32,005 nucleotides of DNA from positions 1,268,428 through 1,300,432 of the forward strand of contig CP070677.1 in assembly GCA_020352495.1 (NCBI GenBank). The letters are read 5' to 3'. Below, piece by piece: positions 1-7,635 of this stretch (its first letter is position 1; each line of letters starts with the position of its first letter). The notes under the pieces are model-generated. The model worked only from the letters and a program-made list of their open reading frames with translations, searched no databases and was not told the origin of the DNA. Source of the DNA: Candidatus Latescibacterota bacterium (GTDB lineage Bacteria; Krumholzibacteriota; Krumholzibacteriia; WVZY01). Position numbers and translations under genes: made by a program.

Positions 1-82
1 CGCCCTCCAAAAACCGGTCCCGGTTGACGAAAAAAGACTCCGCCAACTCCGCGCGTTGGGTTATATCGACTAGGGGTTCTCT

Positions 83-106
83 TGGCTTTGTGGCTTTGTG
101 GCTTTG
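83..106 (+). repeat. Three perfect tandem copies of an 8-mer
   Basis: TGGCTTTG occurs three times head to tail at 83-90, 91-98 and 99-106. It is followed by decayed copies of the same G/T-rich motif up to about 150. It is non-coding and most likely a slippage product. Confidence 0.8.
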
Positions 107-200
107 TGGGCTTGCGGTTTTATGCCGTTGCGGCTTTGGTGGATTCGCCTGCTGCCGGCCCCAGGGGCGGTGGAATTCGGCTATTTCAAAGACGAAAAAG

Positions 201-229
201 TTGAACCGGACCATCATCTGGGGTATGAT
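201..229 (+). promoter_or_regulatory. Sigma-70-type promoter of mdh
   Basis: TTGAAC (201-206) and TATGAT (224-229) are separated by exactly 17 bases, close to the housekeeping consensus. This predicts a start near 236 and a 5' leader of about 110 bases before mdh. No terminator-like or riboswitch-like fold was obvious in the leader. Confidence 0.6.
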
Positions 230-347
230 CTCTGGGTGCCGATAATTCGGAAAATCCTCTCATTACTATCGACACGGTTTGTCCCAAGACTCTTAACAAT
301 GATTAAACGGCTTAGGGACGCAGTTTCTCACTGAAAGGAGAAGAGAA

Positions 348-1358
348 ATGCTCAATAAGATTGGTCTCATCGGTGGTGGATACATTGGTGGGGTTCTGGC
401 GCAGGAAATCGCGATGCGGCGGCTCTCGCGGGAAGTGGGTCTTGCCGATCCGGCGCCGTTCGTCAACCCGAACGATCCGCCCGAGCGCCAGGACGTCGCC
501 AAGAAACAGTCTGTGGCGATCGGCAAGGCCCTCGATATCGCGGAGGGTCTTCCCACAATCCGCAGCGACGTCCGTCTGGTGGGATCCAAAGATTACTCCG
601 CTATCGCCGGTTCCGAGCTTATCATCAACACCGCCGGCGTACCTCGCAAGGCGCGACCCGATGGCACGTTCCCGTCGCGTGAGGAGTTACTGGCGACCAA
701 CCTCAGGGTAACAAACGCGGTTGCGGAGGGGATCAGACAGAACTGCCCCGACGCGATCATCATCTCCATAGCGAACCCGCTCGATGCCATCGTGTACACG
801 CTGAATAAGCGGCTTAGCCCACCGAAGAACAAACTAATGGGCATGGCCGGTCAGCTCGACTCGGGACGCTACTGTTATTTTGTAGCCGATGCGGCGAACG
901 TCTCCGTCGAGAACGTCAACGCCTTGGTCCTAGGCGGCCACGGTGACACCATGGTCCCCGTCCGCAGCTCTTGTATGGTCGCGGGGATCCCCGTGTCCAA
1001 GTTCCTCGATGACGATACACTCAAAGCCATAGAGACACGTACGCGCAAGGCCGGCGGCGAGGTTGTCGGTCTGCTTGGTTTTGGCTCGGCATTCGTATCG
1101 CCCGCCTGGGCGGCCTTGGAGATGGCCGAAGCCATCATTCTCGATAAGCGCAAGATCCTTCCGGTTTGCGCCATGCTCGAGGGCGAGTACGGTGTGGAAG
1201 GCATGTTCGTAGGTGTTCCCGCCATCATCGGCAAAAACGGTGTCGAGCAAGTGATCGAGCTCGATCTGACCGACGAAGAAAAGGAAGCCTTCAAACACTC
1301 TGCCGGAGCAGTTCGGAAGACCTGCGACGAAGTGGACGAGATGCTGACGAAGCTCTAG
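348..1358 (+). CDS. mdh: Malate dehydrogenase (LDH/MDH superfamily), variant with extra loops
   Basis: This is a 336-residue NAD-dependent 2-hydroxyacid dehydrogenase, probably interconverting malate and oxaloacetate in the cytosol. The Rossmann glycine motif is GLIGGGYIGG (residues 6-15), and an acidic residue after strand 2 (D34) fits NAD rather than NADP. The catalytic pair is visible as DSGR (D171, R174) and GGHGD (H198). Two features are unusual. About 20 extra residues lie between D34 and the GKALDIAEG helix (59-67). The mobile active-site loop reads GVPRKARPDGTFPSREELL (97-115), longer than the usual GVPRKPGMSRDDLL form. The loop sets malate versus lactate specificity in this family, so the substrate is less certain than the fold. 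The ATG follows GAAAGGAG (about 9 bases away). It is monocistronic, with its own promoter and a strong terminator. Confidence 0.88.
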   Translation: MLNKIGLIGGGYIGGVLAQEIAMRRLSREVGLADPAPFVNPNDPPERQDVAKKQSVAIGKALDIAEGLPTIRSDVRLVGSKDYSAIAGSELIINTAGVPRKARPDGTFPSREELLATNLRVTNAVAEGIRQNCPDAIIISIANPLDAIVYTLNKRLSPPKNKLMGMAGQLDSGRYCYFVADAANVSVENVNALVLGGHGDTMVPVRSSCMVAGIPVSKFLDDDTLKAIETRTRKAGGEVVGLLGFGSAFVSPAWAALEMAEAIILDKRKILPVCAMLEGEYGVEGMFVGVPAIIGKNGVEQVIELDLTDEEKEAFKHSAGAVRKTCDEVDEMLTKL

Positions 1359-1382
1359 ACCGAGTCCACTGTTCGACTCTCG

Positions 1383-1413
1383 GCCCTCCCCGCTCGCGCG
1401 GGGAGGGCTTTTT
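1383..1413 (+). terminator. Rho-independent terminator of mdh
   Basis: A perfect 11-bp GC-rich stem (GCCCTCCCCGC at 1383-1393 paired with 1398-1408) encloses a TCGC tetraloop and is followed at once by five Ts. It begins 25 bases after the mdh stop codon. The convergent minus-strand gene ends further right, so this serves mdh. Confidence 0.92.
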
Positions 1414-1523
1414 GTTATGGCCGGGGTCCGAACGAACGGTTCACATGGGTGCCACCGGATCCGTTAGGGTCGCCCTTCCGGCTGCATTCGCTGGCGGAAA
1501 GGACGACCGCTCAGCAAGGAGAG

Positions 1524-3845
1524 CTACAACTGGAAGAGATATTGAATCTTCAGGAAGTATTGGCGGTTTGTTAGTGTCCAGCCCTCACGTCCGTGATCAA
1601 TCGGATTCAGGTCGCGAAAGTCGTGTGTCGAACCGATGTAAAAGATCGAAAACGGATTGAGCCTGTATGTGATCAACGGGTCGAAATCCCATCCGTCATA
1701 GCGATCGTTGTATTGGAGAACTACCCGTGCGGAGAGCTCTCGCGTAACCTGGAGCGACAGGCGTGTCCGCCAAATGGATTGGGAGAACAGTCTTTCATCC
1801 GTTTCGAGGTTGTCACTAAAGGCCGAGTTGAACGAGGTCGAGACGAGTATGCGGTCGATTGGCCTGATGTCGGCCCAGAGCCCGTAGTTGATCTCCTTAC
1901 CCATAACCAGATCCCAACGGGCGATGCGGTGCCCGTAATTAAAATGTCCCCCGCCATTGATGGCCTGGCCGGGTTGTGTGCTGAAGCAGGTGTGCGCCTG
2001 CCAAATATCATCGAATTGAATTCCGCCAAACAATTCGCCGCTCCATAGCAAGTTCGAGTGTATCTGCGTCTGCGCGGCCCGAAACCTCACCTGGGCGCTC
2101 AGGTTGATCCATTCGTCCTTCTTGACGCCATCGAGATTCCATTTACCCGCGAAATCCACGCTACCGTTGACATTTTCCAATATCTTGCTGTTGTCGAAAC
2201 GCTTGATCCCTCCCACCCACATAGAGCCCAAACGCCAGCTATTTGATGGTTCGAACCCGTTGTCCGCGCGAAAGGTTGGACTTCGCTCCCAGTACTCGCC
2301 ACCAAACCAATAGCTGCGGGCATCGCGGCTAAGACCGGCATACACACCGTGCCCCCAGAATTTTTCCCCGTCGAGTCCCGCGGTATGCTTGTCATCATCA
2401 AACCGTGTGACGTTGAACGAACTATCCGTCAACGCCAGATTGTCAACCTCTTCGGTGTGCGAAGCCAGAACCTGAAACCGAAATGCGTCGCTCGCAGAGA
2501 GGCGTATCCGCCCGTCGACACCGAACAGTGACCCGGAGCCTCCGCCGTTGAACCGCCGGTCGGTGGCGATAAGACCAAGGTGCGACTGTTCGCCGAGGTC
2601 GTGTCGCGCTCGCACGATGTTTGAGACACTCTTTCCGTTTTCGACAAAAGAACTGCTCTCTTCGAAGGGCAGAATGATTACGGAGTGATCGTCTCGCGCC
2701 GTCAGAAAAGCGACGCTGTTCGATCCCTTTCGCCAGGTTGTCTTGCCGGCGAGGATCGGATCATTGATCGAGCGTGTATACAACGCATTGAAATAAGTGT
2801 CGAACAGGTCGCTGCCTTCCTGGAAGAAGGGCCGCCGTTCGGGGTAAAAAAGCGCAAACGTCGTGTTTACGTCGATCTGTGCCACGTCGGATTCGACCTG
2901 GCTAAAATCGGGGTTGACGGTCCCCTCGGCCGTCAATTCCGAGGAGATGTCGTAGGCAATCCCAAGGGCGAGGTCGCCTTCGATATTGTTGTTGTCGAAG
3001 CGGTTGTCATCGTTCAGCGAACCGGATTGATGACCGATGACCGCGGGCAAAAGCTCGAGGCCGGCGCTCGGCTTGATGCCGGTGATCCCGCTAACGGTAC
3101 CCCACTGACAGGGCCAACAGTTCTCGTCGCGGTCATAGGCGGCCCAGGAGTACTGATACCGCGATTCCCGCGGCCGGTTGCGCCAGAAATCGACCCGCCA
3201 CACCTGCTCCTCCCGGTCTGGAAAACGCATTCCAGTAAATGGTATCTGCATTTCGACAACCCACCCAAAATCGGTAATCCGACCGGCTGACTCGTAAATC
3301 ATATCGTAGCTAATATCCTCGCCGTTGGCCGACGAAAAGAGCAGGTCACCGGGGACGCCGTATGGGTTGGAGGATATTTCGTAGGCGAGCGTCGCCTCAC
3401 CGAACGTGTCGAGACACAAGATCACATAATCGTCGGAGAAAATCTGGTCTCGTTCGCAGAACGATGCGCGTACTTCGTCCGGGTCGTCATAACAAAGCCA
3501 GGCAACGTAGAGGTTGTCGTCATCGTAGGTGATCAGTACTTCGGTTTTGACCTCAGGTTTGGTCTGGTCACCAGGATTGTGCTCAGCGAAGTTGTCAGCC
3601 TTGGCCGCCCCGCTCCACCCCGGATCCTGGAGCTCTCCGTCGATCTTGATAGGACCGGCGGCCCGGGAAATCTTGAGCTTGGGGTGGTAGACAGGTGTGT
3701 AATCACCATCGGCACCCGCTGCCAAACCGGGGTGAAGGACCCAGGCCGCCAGAATCAGAAACAGTATCCTCAAAACCGTCTTCCCGCCATTTGGTCGCAA
3801 GGTATCTCTCATCGCCATACCATCCTGTGGATCACCAATGCTCAT
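1524..3845 (-). CDS. CBM9-like / DUF5916 outer-membrane beta-barrel protein
   Basis: This is an exported protein of up to 773 residues. A signal peptide (VLRILFLILAAWVL core, AAGA cleavage region) is followed by a carbohydrate-binding family 9-like domain at roughly residues 55-240. Typical features there are IKIDGELQDPGW near its start and YVAWLCYDDPDEVRA. The long remainder alternates aromatic and polar residues as in an outer-membrane barrel, contains the FALFYPERRPFFQEG block typical of DUF5916 proteins, and ends in the short hydrophobic strand FLKIQYLFQL. The family is common in Bacteroidota and related phyla; its substrate is not established. Three in-frame ATGs (3845, 3818, 3812) could start it. 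The one at 3812 gives the most ordinary signal-peptide length, but none has a strong ribosome binding site. The gene stands alone and converges on mdh. Confidence 0.82.
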   Translation of the reverse strand: MSIGDPQDGMAMRDTLRPNGGKTVLRILFLILAAWVLHPGLAAGADGDYTPVYHPKLKISRAAGPIKIDGELQDPGWSGAAKADNFAEHNPGDQTKPEVKTEVLITYDDDNLYVAWLCYDDPDEVRASFCERDQIFSDDYVILCLDTFGEATLAYEISSNPYGVPGDLLFSSANGEDISYDMIYESAGRITDFGWVVEMQIPFTGMRFPDREEQVWRVDFWRNRPRESRYQYSWAAYDRDENCWPCQWGTVSGITGIKPSAGLELLPAVIGHQSGSLNDDNRFDNNNIEGDLALGIAYDISSELTAEGTVNPDFSQVESDVAQIDVNTTFALFYPERRPFFQEGSDLFDTYFNALYTRSINDPILAGKTTWRKGSNSVAFLTARDDHSVIILPFEESSSFVENGKSVSNIVRARHDLGEQSHLGLIATDRRFNGGGSGSLFGVDGRIRLSASDAFRFQVLASHTEEVDNLALTDSSFNVTRFDDDKHTAGLDGEKFWGHGVYAGLSRDARSYWFGGEYWERSPTFRADNGFEPSNSWRLGSMWVGGIKRFDNSKILENVNGSVDFAGKWNLDGVKKDEWINLSAQVRFRAAQTQIHSNLLWSGELFGGIQFDDIWQAHTCFSTQPGQAINGGGHFNYGHRIARWDLVMGKEINYGLWADIRPIDRILVSTSFNSAFSDNLETDERLFSQSIWRTRLSLQVTRELSARVVLQYNDRYDGWDFDPLITYRLNPFSIFYIGSTHDFRDLNPIDHGREGWTLTNRQYFLKIQYLFQL

Positions 3846-4250
3846 CGATGGGGTCCCCAGCGGTCATTTGTTTAGACCGCATGAGGGCATAAAAGGTTGT
3901 GGCGGGGTTGCCGGTTTAATCGGGGTCGATTGTTGAATTGATGTGATTCAAGGATCGGATGCGACACCGTGGCGCGGCGGCCGCGCCAAAAAACAAAAGG
4001 CCTCCAATCTCACCGACTCGGGGTACTGCTTATTGGATACGAATTTCCCGGCAACAAGTTCCAGCTTTTGAGGGGTGTTGAGGTTTGAATAGAGCAAACG
4101 GCTTCTGTGTGGAACTCCTCATGTTACCGCCGCGCATAAGCTTACGGCGGAAGGGCGACAGCGCTCGGACTGTTCCGCGATTGTTTACAGGAGGCGAGGT
4201 TTGCCATATAATCGCTCCACCGCGGGGTTTGAGGATCGCACCATACCGCG
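3846..4250. other. Divergent intergenic region
   Basis: This region separates the minus-strand DUF5916 gene from the plus-strand SGNH gene. It contains a strong plus-strand promoter (4184-4212) and a hairpin at 3970-3988 (arms TGGCGCGG and CCGCGCCA) followed on the plus strand by an A-run, which is the wrong orientation for a terminator. I found no good minus-strand promoter for the DUF5916 gene and no credible coding region. Confidence 0.55.
4184..4212 (+). promoter_or_regulatory. Promoter of the SGNH-hydrolase-like gene
   Basis: TTTACA (4184-4189) and a perfect TATAAT (4207-4212) are separated by 17 bases. The predicted start near 4219 gives a leader of about 30 bases to the ATG at 4251, or about 75 to an alternative TTG at 4296. 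Confidence 0.65.
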
Positions 4251-5378
4251 ATGGCGCCAACCGACTCGGCGAGTTTGACGGAGGCGTTTGCCAAATTGAA
4301 AAAACTACTGCTGGTTTTGACATCCACCCTTCTGTCGCTGGTAATCGTCGAAGTGATAGCGCGCCTACTCCTTTCACAACCTGGAGTCCGTCCTTTTGAT
4401 CCAAACCGGCTCCGGGGTCTGTTAACTTTCCATCCCACAAGGCATTATGCCTACACACCCGGTTTTGTAGGAACCACGGACACCGAGGAGTATCACACCG
4501 ACGTAAGGATCAACGCTTTGGGTCTGCGCGACGACGAGGTCGATCCAGATTCGAGCGTGGACGTACTGGCGGCGGGTGACTCCTTCACCGTTGGTCATGG
4601 CGTTCAGGCCTACGAGGCGTGGCCATCTCAGCTCGAATCGTCTCTCAATTCGACTTCGGTATTGGGTCGGAAGATCCGTGTGTTGAACACAGCCGTCTCC
4701 GGCTACAGCTTGACGCAGATCGCGCTTCTTATTGACGAGTTATTGTACCTTGAGCCGCGACTCGTTGTGCTCGGCCTCTACGCGGCAGCGGATTTGCGAC
4801 GGCACGACCCCTATGTGTTTTACGGCGGCCACATGGTGTTGCGAAGCATGAAACCGCATCTGAGATTGCAAGAGGACGCGTTTCTCTATTCGCCATATGA
4901 CAACGACTCGATTCGACGGCTCCATTTCTGGTTCATGGAGAACTTCCATGTCGCCGCGTATGTTCTCGATGCCATCCATCGTCTTACAGGAGAATCATCG
5001 GATTGGACCGACCAACGGTTTCAAGCCGAAAAAAAGAAAATCTCTTTATTGGATGAACTGGGACGACTCAACGAGCGGTTAAAAGCACGCGAAATCGGCC
5101 TCGTCGTCCTTCTGGTGAATCATCAGGCAAAAGACGGCACCTTTAATCCTTTGCAGAAGAGATACAACTCTGCGGTGACAAATTACTGCAGAAAAGAGGG
5201 AATCACGATATTTGATCCCCTTCCCTCGCTCGAGTTGCGGTCTCGAGGCAGTCCGTTGTTCAGAATCGGCGAGGACCACCATTGGTCCAGACATGCGCAC
5301 GCGCTTGTCGGGACACAGGTCGCCGAGTTTTTGCTGCAGCAGCAATGGATCGTAGACGTGTTGCGCGCCCACGAATGA
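4251..5378 (+). CDS. Membrane-anchored SGNH/GDSL hydrolase-like protein
   Basis: This 375-residue protein has one N-terminal hydrophobic helix (about residues 19-42, preceded by KLKK), then an extracytoplasmic SGNH-like domain. The nucleophile block is AAGDSFTVGHGV (about 107-118), and the catalytic Asp/His end is GEDHHWSRHAH near residue 345, resembling AlgX/AlgJ-type acyl-handling SGNH proteins. Such enzymes add or remove acetyl groups from cell-surface glycans; no substrate can be inferred here because the gene has no glycan-pathway neighbours. Start choice is open. The ATG at 4251 has no ribosome binding site at normal distance. A TTG at 4296, 11 bases after CGGAGG, would give a compact signal anchor starting with KKLLLVL. 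The gene has its own promoter and no partner gene. Confidence 0.75.
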   Translation: MAPTDSASLTEAFAKLKKLLLVLTSTLLSLVIVEVIARLLLSQPGVRPFDPNRLRGLLTFHPTRHYAYTPGFVGTTDTEEYHTDVRINALGLRDDEVDPDSSVDVLAAGDSFTVGHGVQAYEAWPSQLESSLNSTSVLGRKIRVLNTAVSGYSLTQIALLIDELLYLEPRLVVLGLYAAADLRRHDPYVFYGGHMVLRSMKPHLRLQEDAFLYSPYDNDSIRRLHFWFMENFHVAAYVLDAIHRLTGESSDWTDQRFQAEKKKISLLDELGRLNERLKAREIGLVVLLVNHQAKDGTFNPLQKRYNSAVTNYCRKEGITIFDPLPSLELRSRGSPLFRIGEDHHWSRHAHALVGTQVAEFLLQQQWIVDVLRAHE

Positions 5379-5538
5379 TGACCCTCAAAAAAGGTGGGAT
5401 TCGTCTTCGTGCCAATTGACGGCCCCATCGCCACCAACATCCAATCGCCACACCCGTCTCCCGACGCCGAAGTGTATGTTTCGATGACACCTAGGCAAGA
5501 GACCGCTCAGCATCTCTAAGGGAACAATTTTGGCAAGA

Positions 5539-5616
5539 TGGTGCCCCCGAGACGACTCGAACGTCCGACACGCGGTTTAGGAAACCGCTGCTCTATCCTG
5601 ACTGAGCTACGGGGGC
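5539..5616 (-). tRNA. tRNA-Arg, anticodon CCT
   Basis: The minus strand folds into a standard cloverleaf. The acceptor arm is GCCCCCG/CGGGGGC, the D stem GCTC/GAGC, the anticodon loop TTCCTAA with anticodon CCT (reads AGG), and the T loop TTCGAGT. The discriminator is A and the 3' CCA is encoded. No convincing promoter was found just upstream (to the right). Confidence 0.93.
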
Positions 5617-5943
5617 ACGTGGGGTCAAAGGTTTATCCGGGCCACAATCGGACGAAAATCTCTCCGTTTCTTTTCACGGTCGGACAACGGCCAAGACTCG
5701 TGCTGTAGTGAAACGTCGCGCCTCCATCATAGTCGGCGACCCATGCGGGCGCAATAATTTTCAGTGGCGCTCCTGCATCGATGTGCGCGCAAAATCCAAA
5801 AAAACAATTGATTTTTGAGGCGCCGGTATGGTAAAATCTCTCAAACTACATCTGAGCTAAAGCAGCGTAGCGATATTGCCTGACACTACACTTTCCGACC
5901 CAAACAGGAGGTCTTAAGCGATCCGACTGTGAAAGGAGCGTCT
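5617..5943. other. Intergenic region between tRNA-Arg and the first exported paralogue
   Basis: There is no gene here. The right half has a plus-strand promoter (5808-5837) and a leader of about 100 bases. The leader contains a perfect anti-Shine-Dalgarno complement, AGGAGGT, at 5906-5912, with no start codon in range. The functional ribosome binding site is the later GAAAGGAG at 5931-5938. Confidence 0.5.
5808..5837 (+). promoter_or_regulatory. Promoter of the first exported paralogue
   Basis: TTGATT (5808-5813) and TAAAAT (5832-5837) are separated by 18 bases. The second paralogue has the same 18-base layout and also TGG just before the -10 box, which suggests shared origin or regulation. 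Confidence 0.5.
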
Positions 5944-6534
5944 ATGCGTAAGTGTTTTCTTGCCCTTGGGTTGGCGATAATATCGATCACTTTCGTCTTC
6001 GGTGTCGCCAATGCCCAATTTCCGTCTCCTCACCCGTTCTACGCAGTGTACTTCGATGATACCTATCAAACCGAGGCTTATCCGGTGGCCCCGGATCCGT
6101 GCCCCGGTGTGCTGGTGATCGATACACTCTACGTGATGCTTGTCAACGCCAATGCATGGGTCCTGGCCACGGAGTTCTCGGTAAGTTACCCTCCAGCGAT
6201 TAGCTGGATCACGGACCTTGATAAGTGGCCGACGAACATCGGAAACACTCCGACAGGACTTTCCCAGGGCCGAGACACACCGTTGAACGGGTTTGCCGGA
6301 GCGGTTGAGTGCTGCAAGGTGTTGGTACAGTGGATGTGCGACGCGTGTGATCCGGCATACATCAACAACGAGATTGTCGTAGACAAACACCCAGCATCCG
6401 TCCGTGACTACCCTTCATACGTTGACCTGTTCTTCGTCGAGCACGAGGCGATTGGGCTGACGTCGCTCATTTGTGCGACGATTCCGACAGAGGACACAAC
6501 CTGGGGTAGAGTGAAGGCGTTGTATACGCGGTAG
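5944..6534 (+). CDS. Exported protein of unknown function, tandem paralogue 1
   Basis: The 196-residue product starts with a clear signal peptide (MRKCFLALGLAIISITFVFG, cleavage after NAQ or ANA). The mature part has blocks shared with the next gene: AVYFDxTxQTEA, PCPGV, DTLYV, a TEFSVSYPP-like strand, PTGxS, NGFAGAV, CDxC, and a C-terminal CATxPTExTTWxRVKALYT. The EF-x-x-x-YP strand pattern hints at a small beta-sandwich, but I recognise no named family. The conserved cysteines (PCPG, CDxC, CAT) may form disulfides outside the cytoplasm. An in-frame GTG at 5929 is less likely than this ATG, which sits 5 bases after GAAAGGAG. The long own leader and separate promoter indicate independent transcription. 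Confidence 0.8.
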   Translation: MRKCFLALGLAIISITFVFGVANAQFPSPHPFYAVYFDDTYQTEAYPVAPDPCPGVLVIDTLYVMLVNANAWVLATEFSVSYPPAISWITDLDKWPTNIGNTPTGLSQGRDTPLNGFAGAVECCKVLVQWMCDACDPAYINNEIVVDKHPASVRDYPSYVDLFFVEHEAIGLTSLICATIPTEDTTWGRVKALYTR

Positions 6535-6801
6535 TTCGATCTATTCGACGGCAAATCGGTGAGTTGTTGGGATGCCGCCGCGGCCGTGGTACTGTTGGCA
6601 AGTTCCACGGTCCATGGCGGCATCTTGTTTGGACGTTCCACGGTTTGTTTGACCGCCGTTCGCGCAGTATGAGAATCTGCAGCGCTACGCTCACCCCCAG
6701 GCTGTTCGGCGTGTTGCCCCCCTCCATTCCAAACCTCACAAGAACCACTTATCGTTTGACGCTTTCAACGAAGAATTGACCAATATCAAACTGGAAATTG
6801 A

Positions 6802-6820
6802 CTCAAGTCATTGGCTTGAG
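6802..6820. repeat. Inverted repeat CTCAAG-7-CTTGAG
   Basis: Perfect 6-bp arms (6802-6807 and 6815-6820) flank a 7-base spacer and overlap the -35 box of the second paralogue. This size and position suit an operator. Confidence 0.6.
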
Positions 6821-6840
6821 CCACAACGTTGTGGTACAAT
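6811..6840 (+). promoter_or_regulatory. Promoter of the second exported paralogue
   Basis: TTGGCT (6811-6816) and TACAAT (6835-6840) are separated by 18 bases. A second -35-like hexamer, TTGACT, lies just upstream at 6798-6803. The spacer is almost entirely a 14-bp perfect palindrome, so binding there would directly affect polymerase. Confidence 0.55.
6821..6834. repeat. Perfect 14-bp palindrome CCACAACGTTGTGG
   Basis: This palindrome fills the spacer between the -35 and -10 boxes, abutting the inverted repeat on its left and the -10 box on its right. It is a strong candidate operator for a dimeric repressor. Confidence 0.75.
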
Positions 6841-6849
6841 ACCGCCCGT

Positions 6850-6863
6850 CAAACCACGGTTTG
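6850..6863. repeat. Inverted repeat CAAACC-2-GGTTTG
   Basis: Perfect 6-bp arms lie around a 2-base centre at the predicted transcription start or just downstream. It could be a third protein site or a 5'-end RNA hairpin. Confidence 0.55.
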
Positions 6864-6998
6864 TGCAGCGGTTACATGTTCAGTTCATAGCGGAGATGAG
6901 AGCGGAAACACTCGATCACATCTCCATCGTTCCTGGCTAAGTGTCAGCTTGTGTGCTAGCACCGATGTTGAAGTCGGCTTCGAGCGAAAGGAGTTGGT

Positions 6999-7622
6999 AT
7001 GTTTAAACGCCTCGTTGCCACCGGGATTGTCGTTGTGGTGATCGCGTTATCCGTTGTCATCACCAACGCGCAAACCCCGTATGTAGCTGTGTACTTCGAT
7101 CGTACCTTCCAGACGGAAGCCAAACCGCCATACCCACCTCCGCAGCCTTGCCCTGGAGTTGGCGTCTTTGACACGCTGTATGTTGCGGCGTCGAATTTCA
7201 ATATCCTGGTCACGGGCGCAGAGTTCCAGATCGACTATCCGGCTCTTTACATGACATGGGTCGGGGAGTGGAGCCCCACGTTTACTCACCCGCAGTTTGG
7301 GGAATTGGCTTACTGGCCCGTCAAACTCGGAACCTCGCCAACAGGGGTTTCGTTGGGCGCCGGAGATATCACATTTCAGAACGGTTTTGCCGGGGCTGTT
7401 CGCCTATTGGAAGTGCTGATCATGTGGACGTGCGATGTCTGTACGGTCGAACAGGGTCTCATCGTTAACGGAAACCCATTGGGGTTTGGAACGTTTCCCG
7501 CGCTCATCGAGCGGGAGACGTACATCCCGTACTTTGGAATCGGGATGACCGCTCTCGTTTGTGCCACTTTGCCAACGGAGGAGACCACCTGGAGTAGAGT
7601 TAAAGCGTTGTACACTGACTGA
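6999..7622 (+). CDS. Exported protein of unknown function, tandem paralogue 2
   Basis: The 207-residue product has a signal peptide (hydrophobic ATGIVVVVIALSVVIT, cleavage near TNAQ) and the same block order as its neighbour about 460 bases upstream: YVAVYFDRTFQTEA, PCPGV, DTLYVAASNFN, AEFQIDYPA, GTSPTGVS, NGFAGAV, MWTCDVC, and the tail CATLPTEETTWSRVKALYT. It is longer mainly through a proline-rich turn near residues 42-50 and an aromatic insert near residues 89-107. The ATG follows GAAAGGAG by 5 bases, the same spacing as paralogue 1. No function can be assigned. A role as a secreted or surface structural or binding protein is only a guess from its size and beta-rich pattern. Confidence 0.8.
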   Translation: MFKRLVATGIVVVVIALSVVITNAQTPYVAVYFDRTFQTEAKPPYPPPQPCPGVGVFDTLYVAASNFNILVTGAEFQIDYPALYMTWVGEWSPTFTHPQFGELAYWPVKLGTSPTGVSLGAGDITFQNGFAGAVRLLEVLIMWTCDVCTVEQGLIVNGNPLGFGTFPALIERETYIPYFGIGMTALVCATLPTEETTWSRVKALYTD

Positions 7623-7635
7623 ACAAACACGATTG

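Larger units (their letters stand above)
1..347. other. Intergenic region upstream of mdh
   Basis: I see no convincing gene here. The short open frames have no ribosome binding site and read through a low-complexity stretch (TGGCTTTG repeats at 83-106). The right half carries the mdh promoter (201-229) and a leader of about 110 bases. The left window edge may cut an upstream transcription unit, but no coding end is recognisable. Confidence 0.6.
6535..6998. other. Intergenic region between the paralogues, with a dense regulatory block
   Basis: The first 250 bases hold nothing recognisable beyond a direct repeat of GTTCCACGGT (6602-6611 and 6635-6644). The interval 6802-6863 has a promoter overlapped by three inverted repeats, each listed separately. 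A leader of about 150 bases follows. No terminator for the upstream gene was found. Confidence 0.55.

Noticed and set aside
24-334. Two overlapping plus-strand open frames upstream of mdh
   Set aside because: They run through TGGCTTTG repeats and the mdh promoter, lack ribosome binding sites and resemble nothing known.
3970-3993. GC-rich hairpin followed by a run of A
   Set aside because: A terminator needs Ts after the stem on the transcribed strand; in either direction this is the wrong arrangement.
5617-5700. Promoter for tRNA-Arg
   Set aside because: GGATAAAC could be a -10, but no -35-like hexamer lies at 16-18 bases, so I did not annotate it.
5906-5912. AGGAGGT, suggesting a small leader ORF before the first exported paralogue
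   Set aside because: No ATG, GTG or TTG lies at a usable distance with an open frame, so there is no supported leader peptide.
6602-6644. Direct repeat GTTCCACGGT, two copies 33 bases apart
   Set aside because: It is short, not near a promoter, and has no third copy; chance cannot be excluded.
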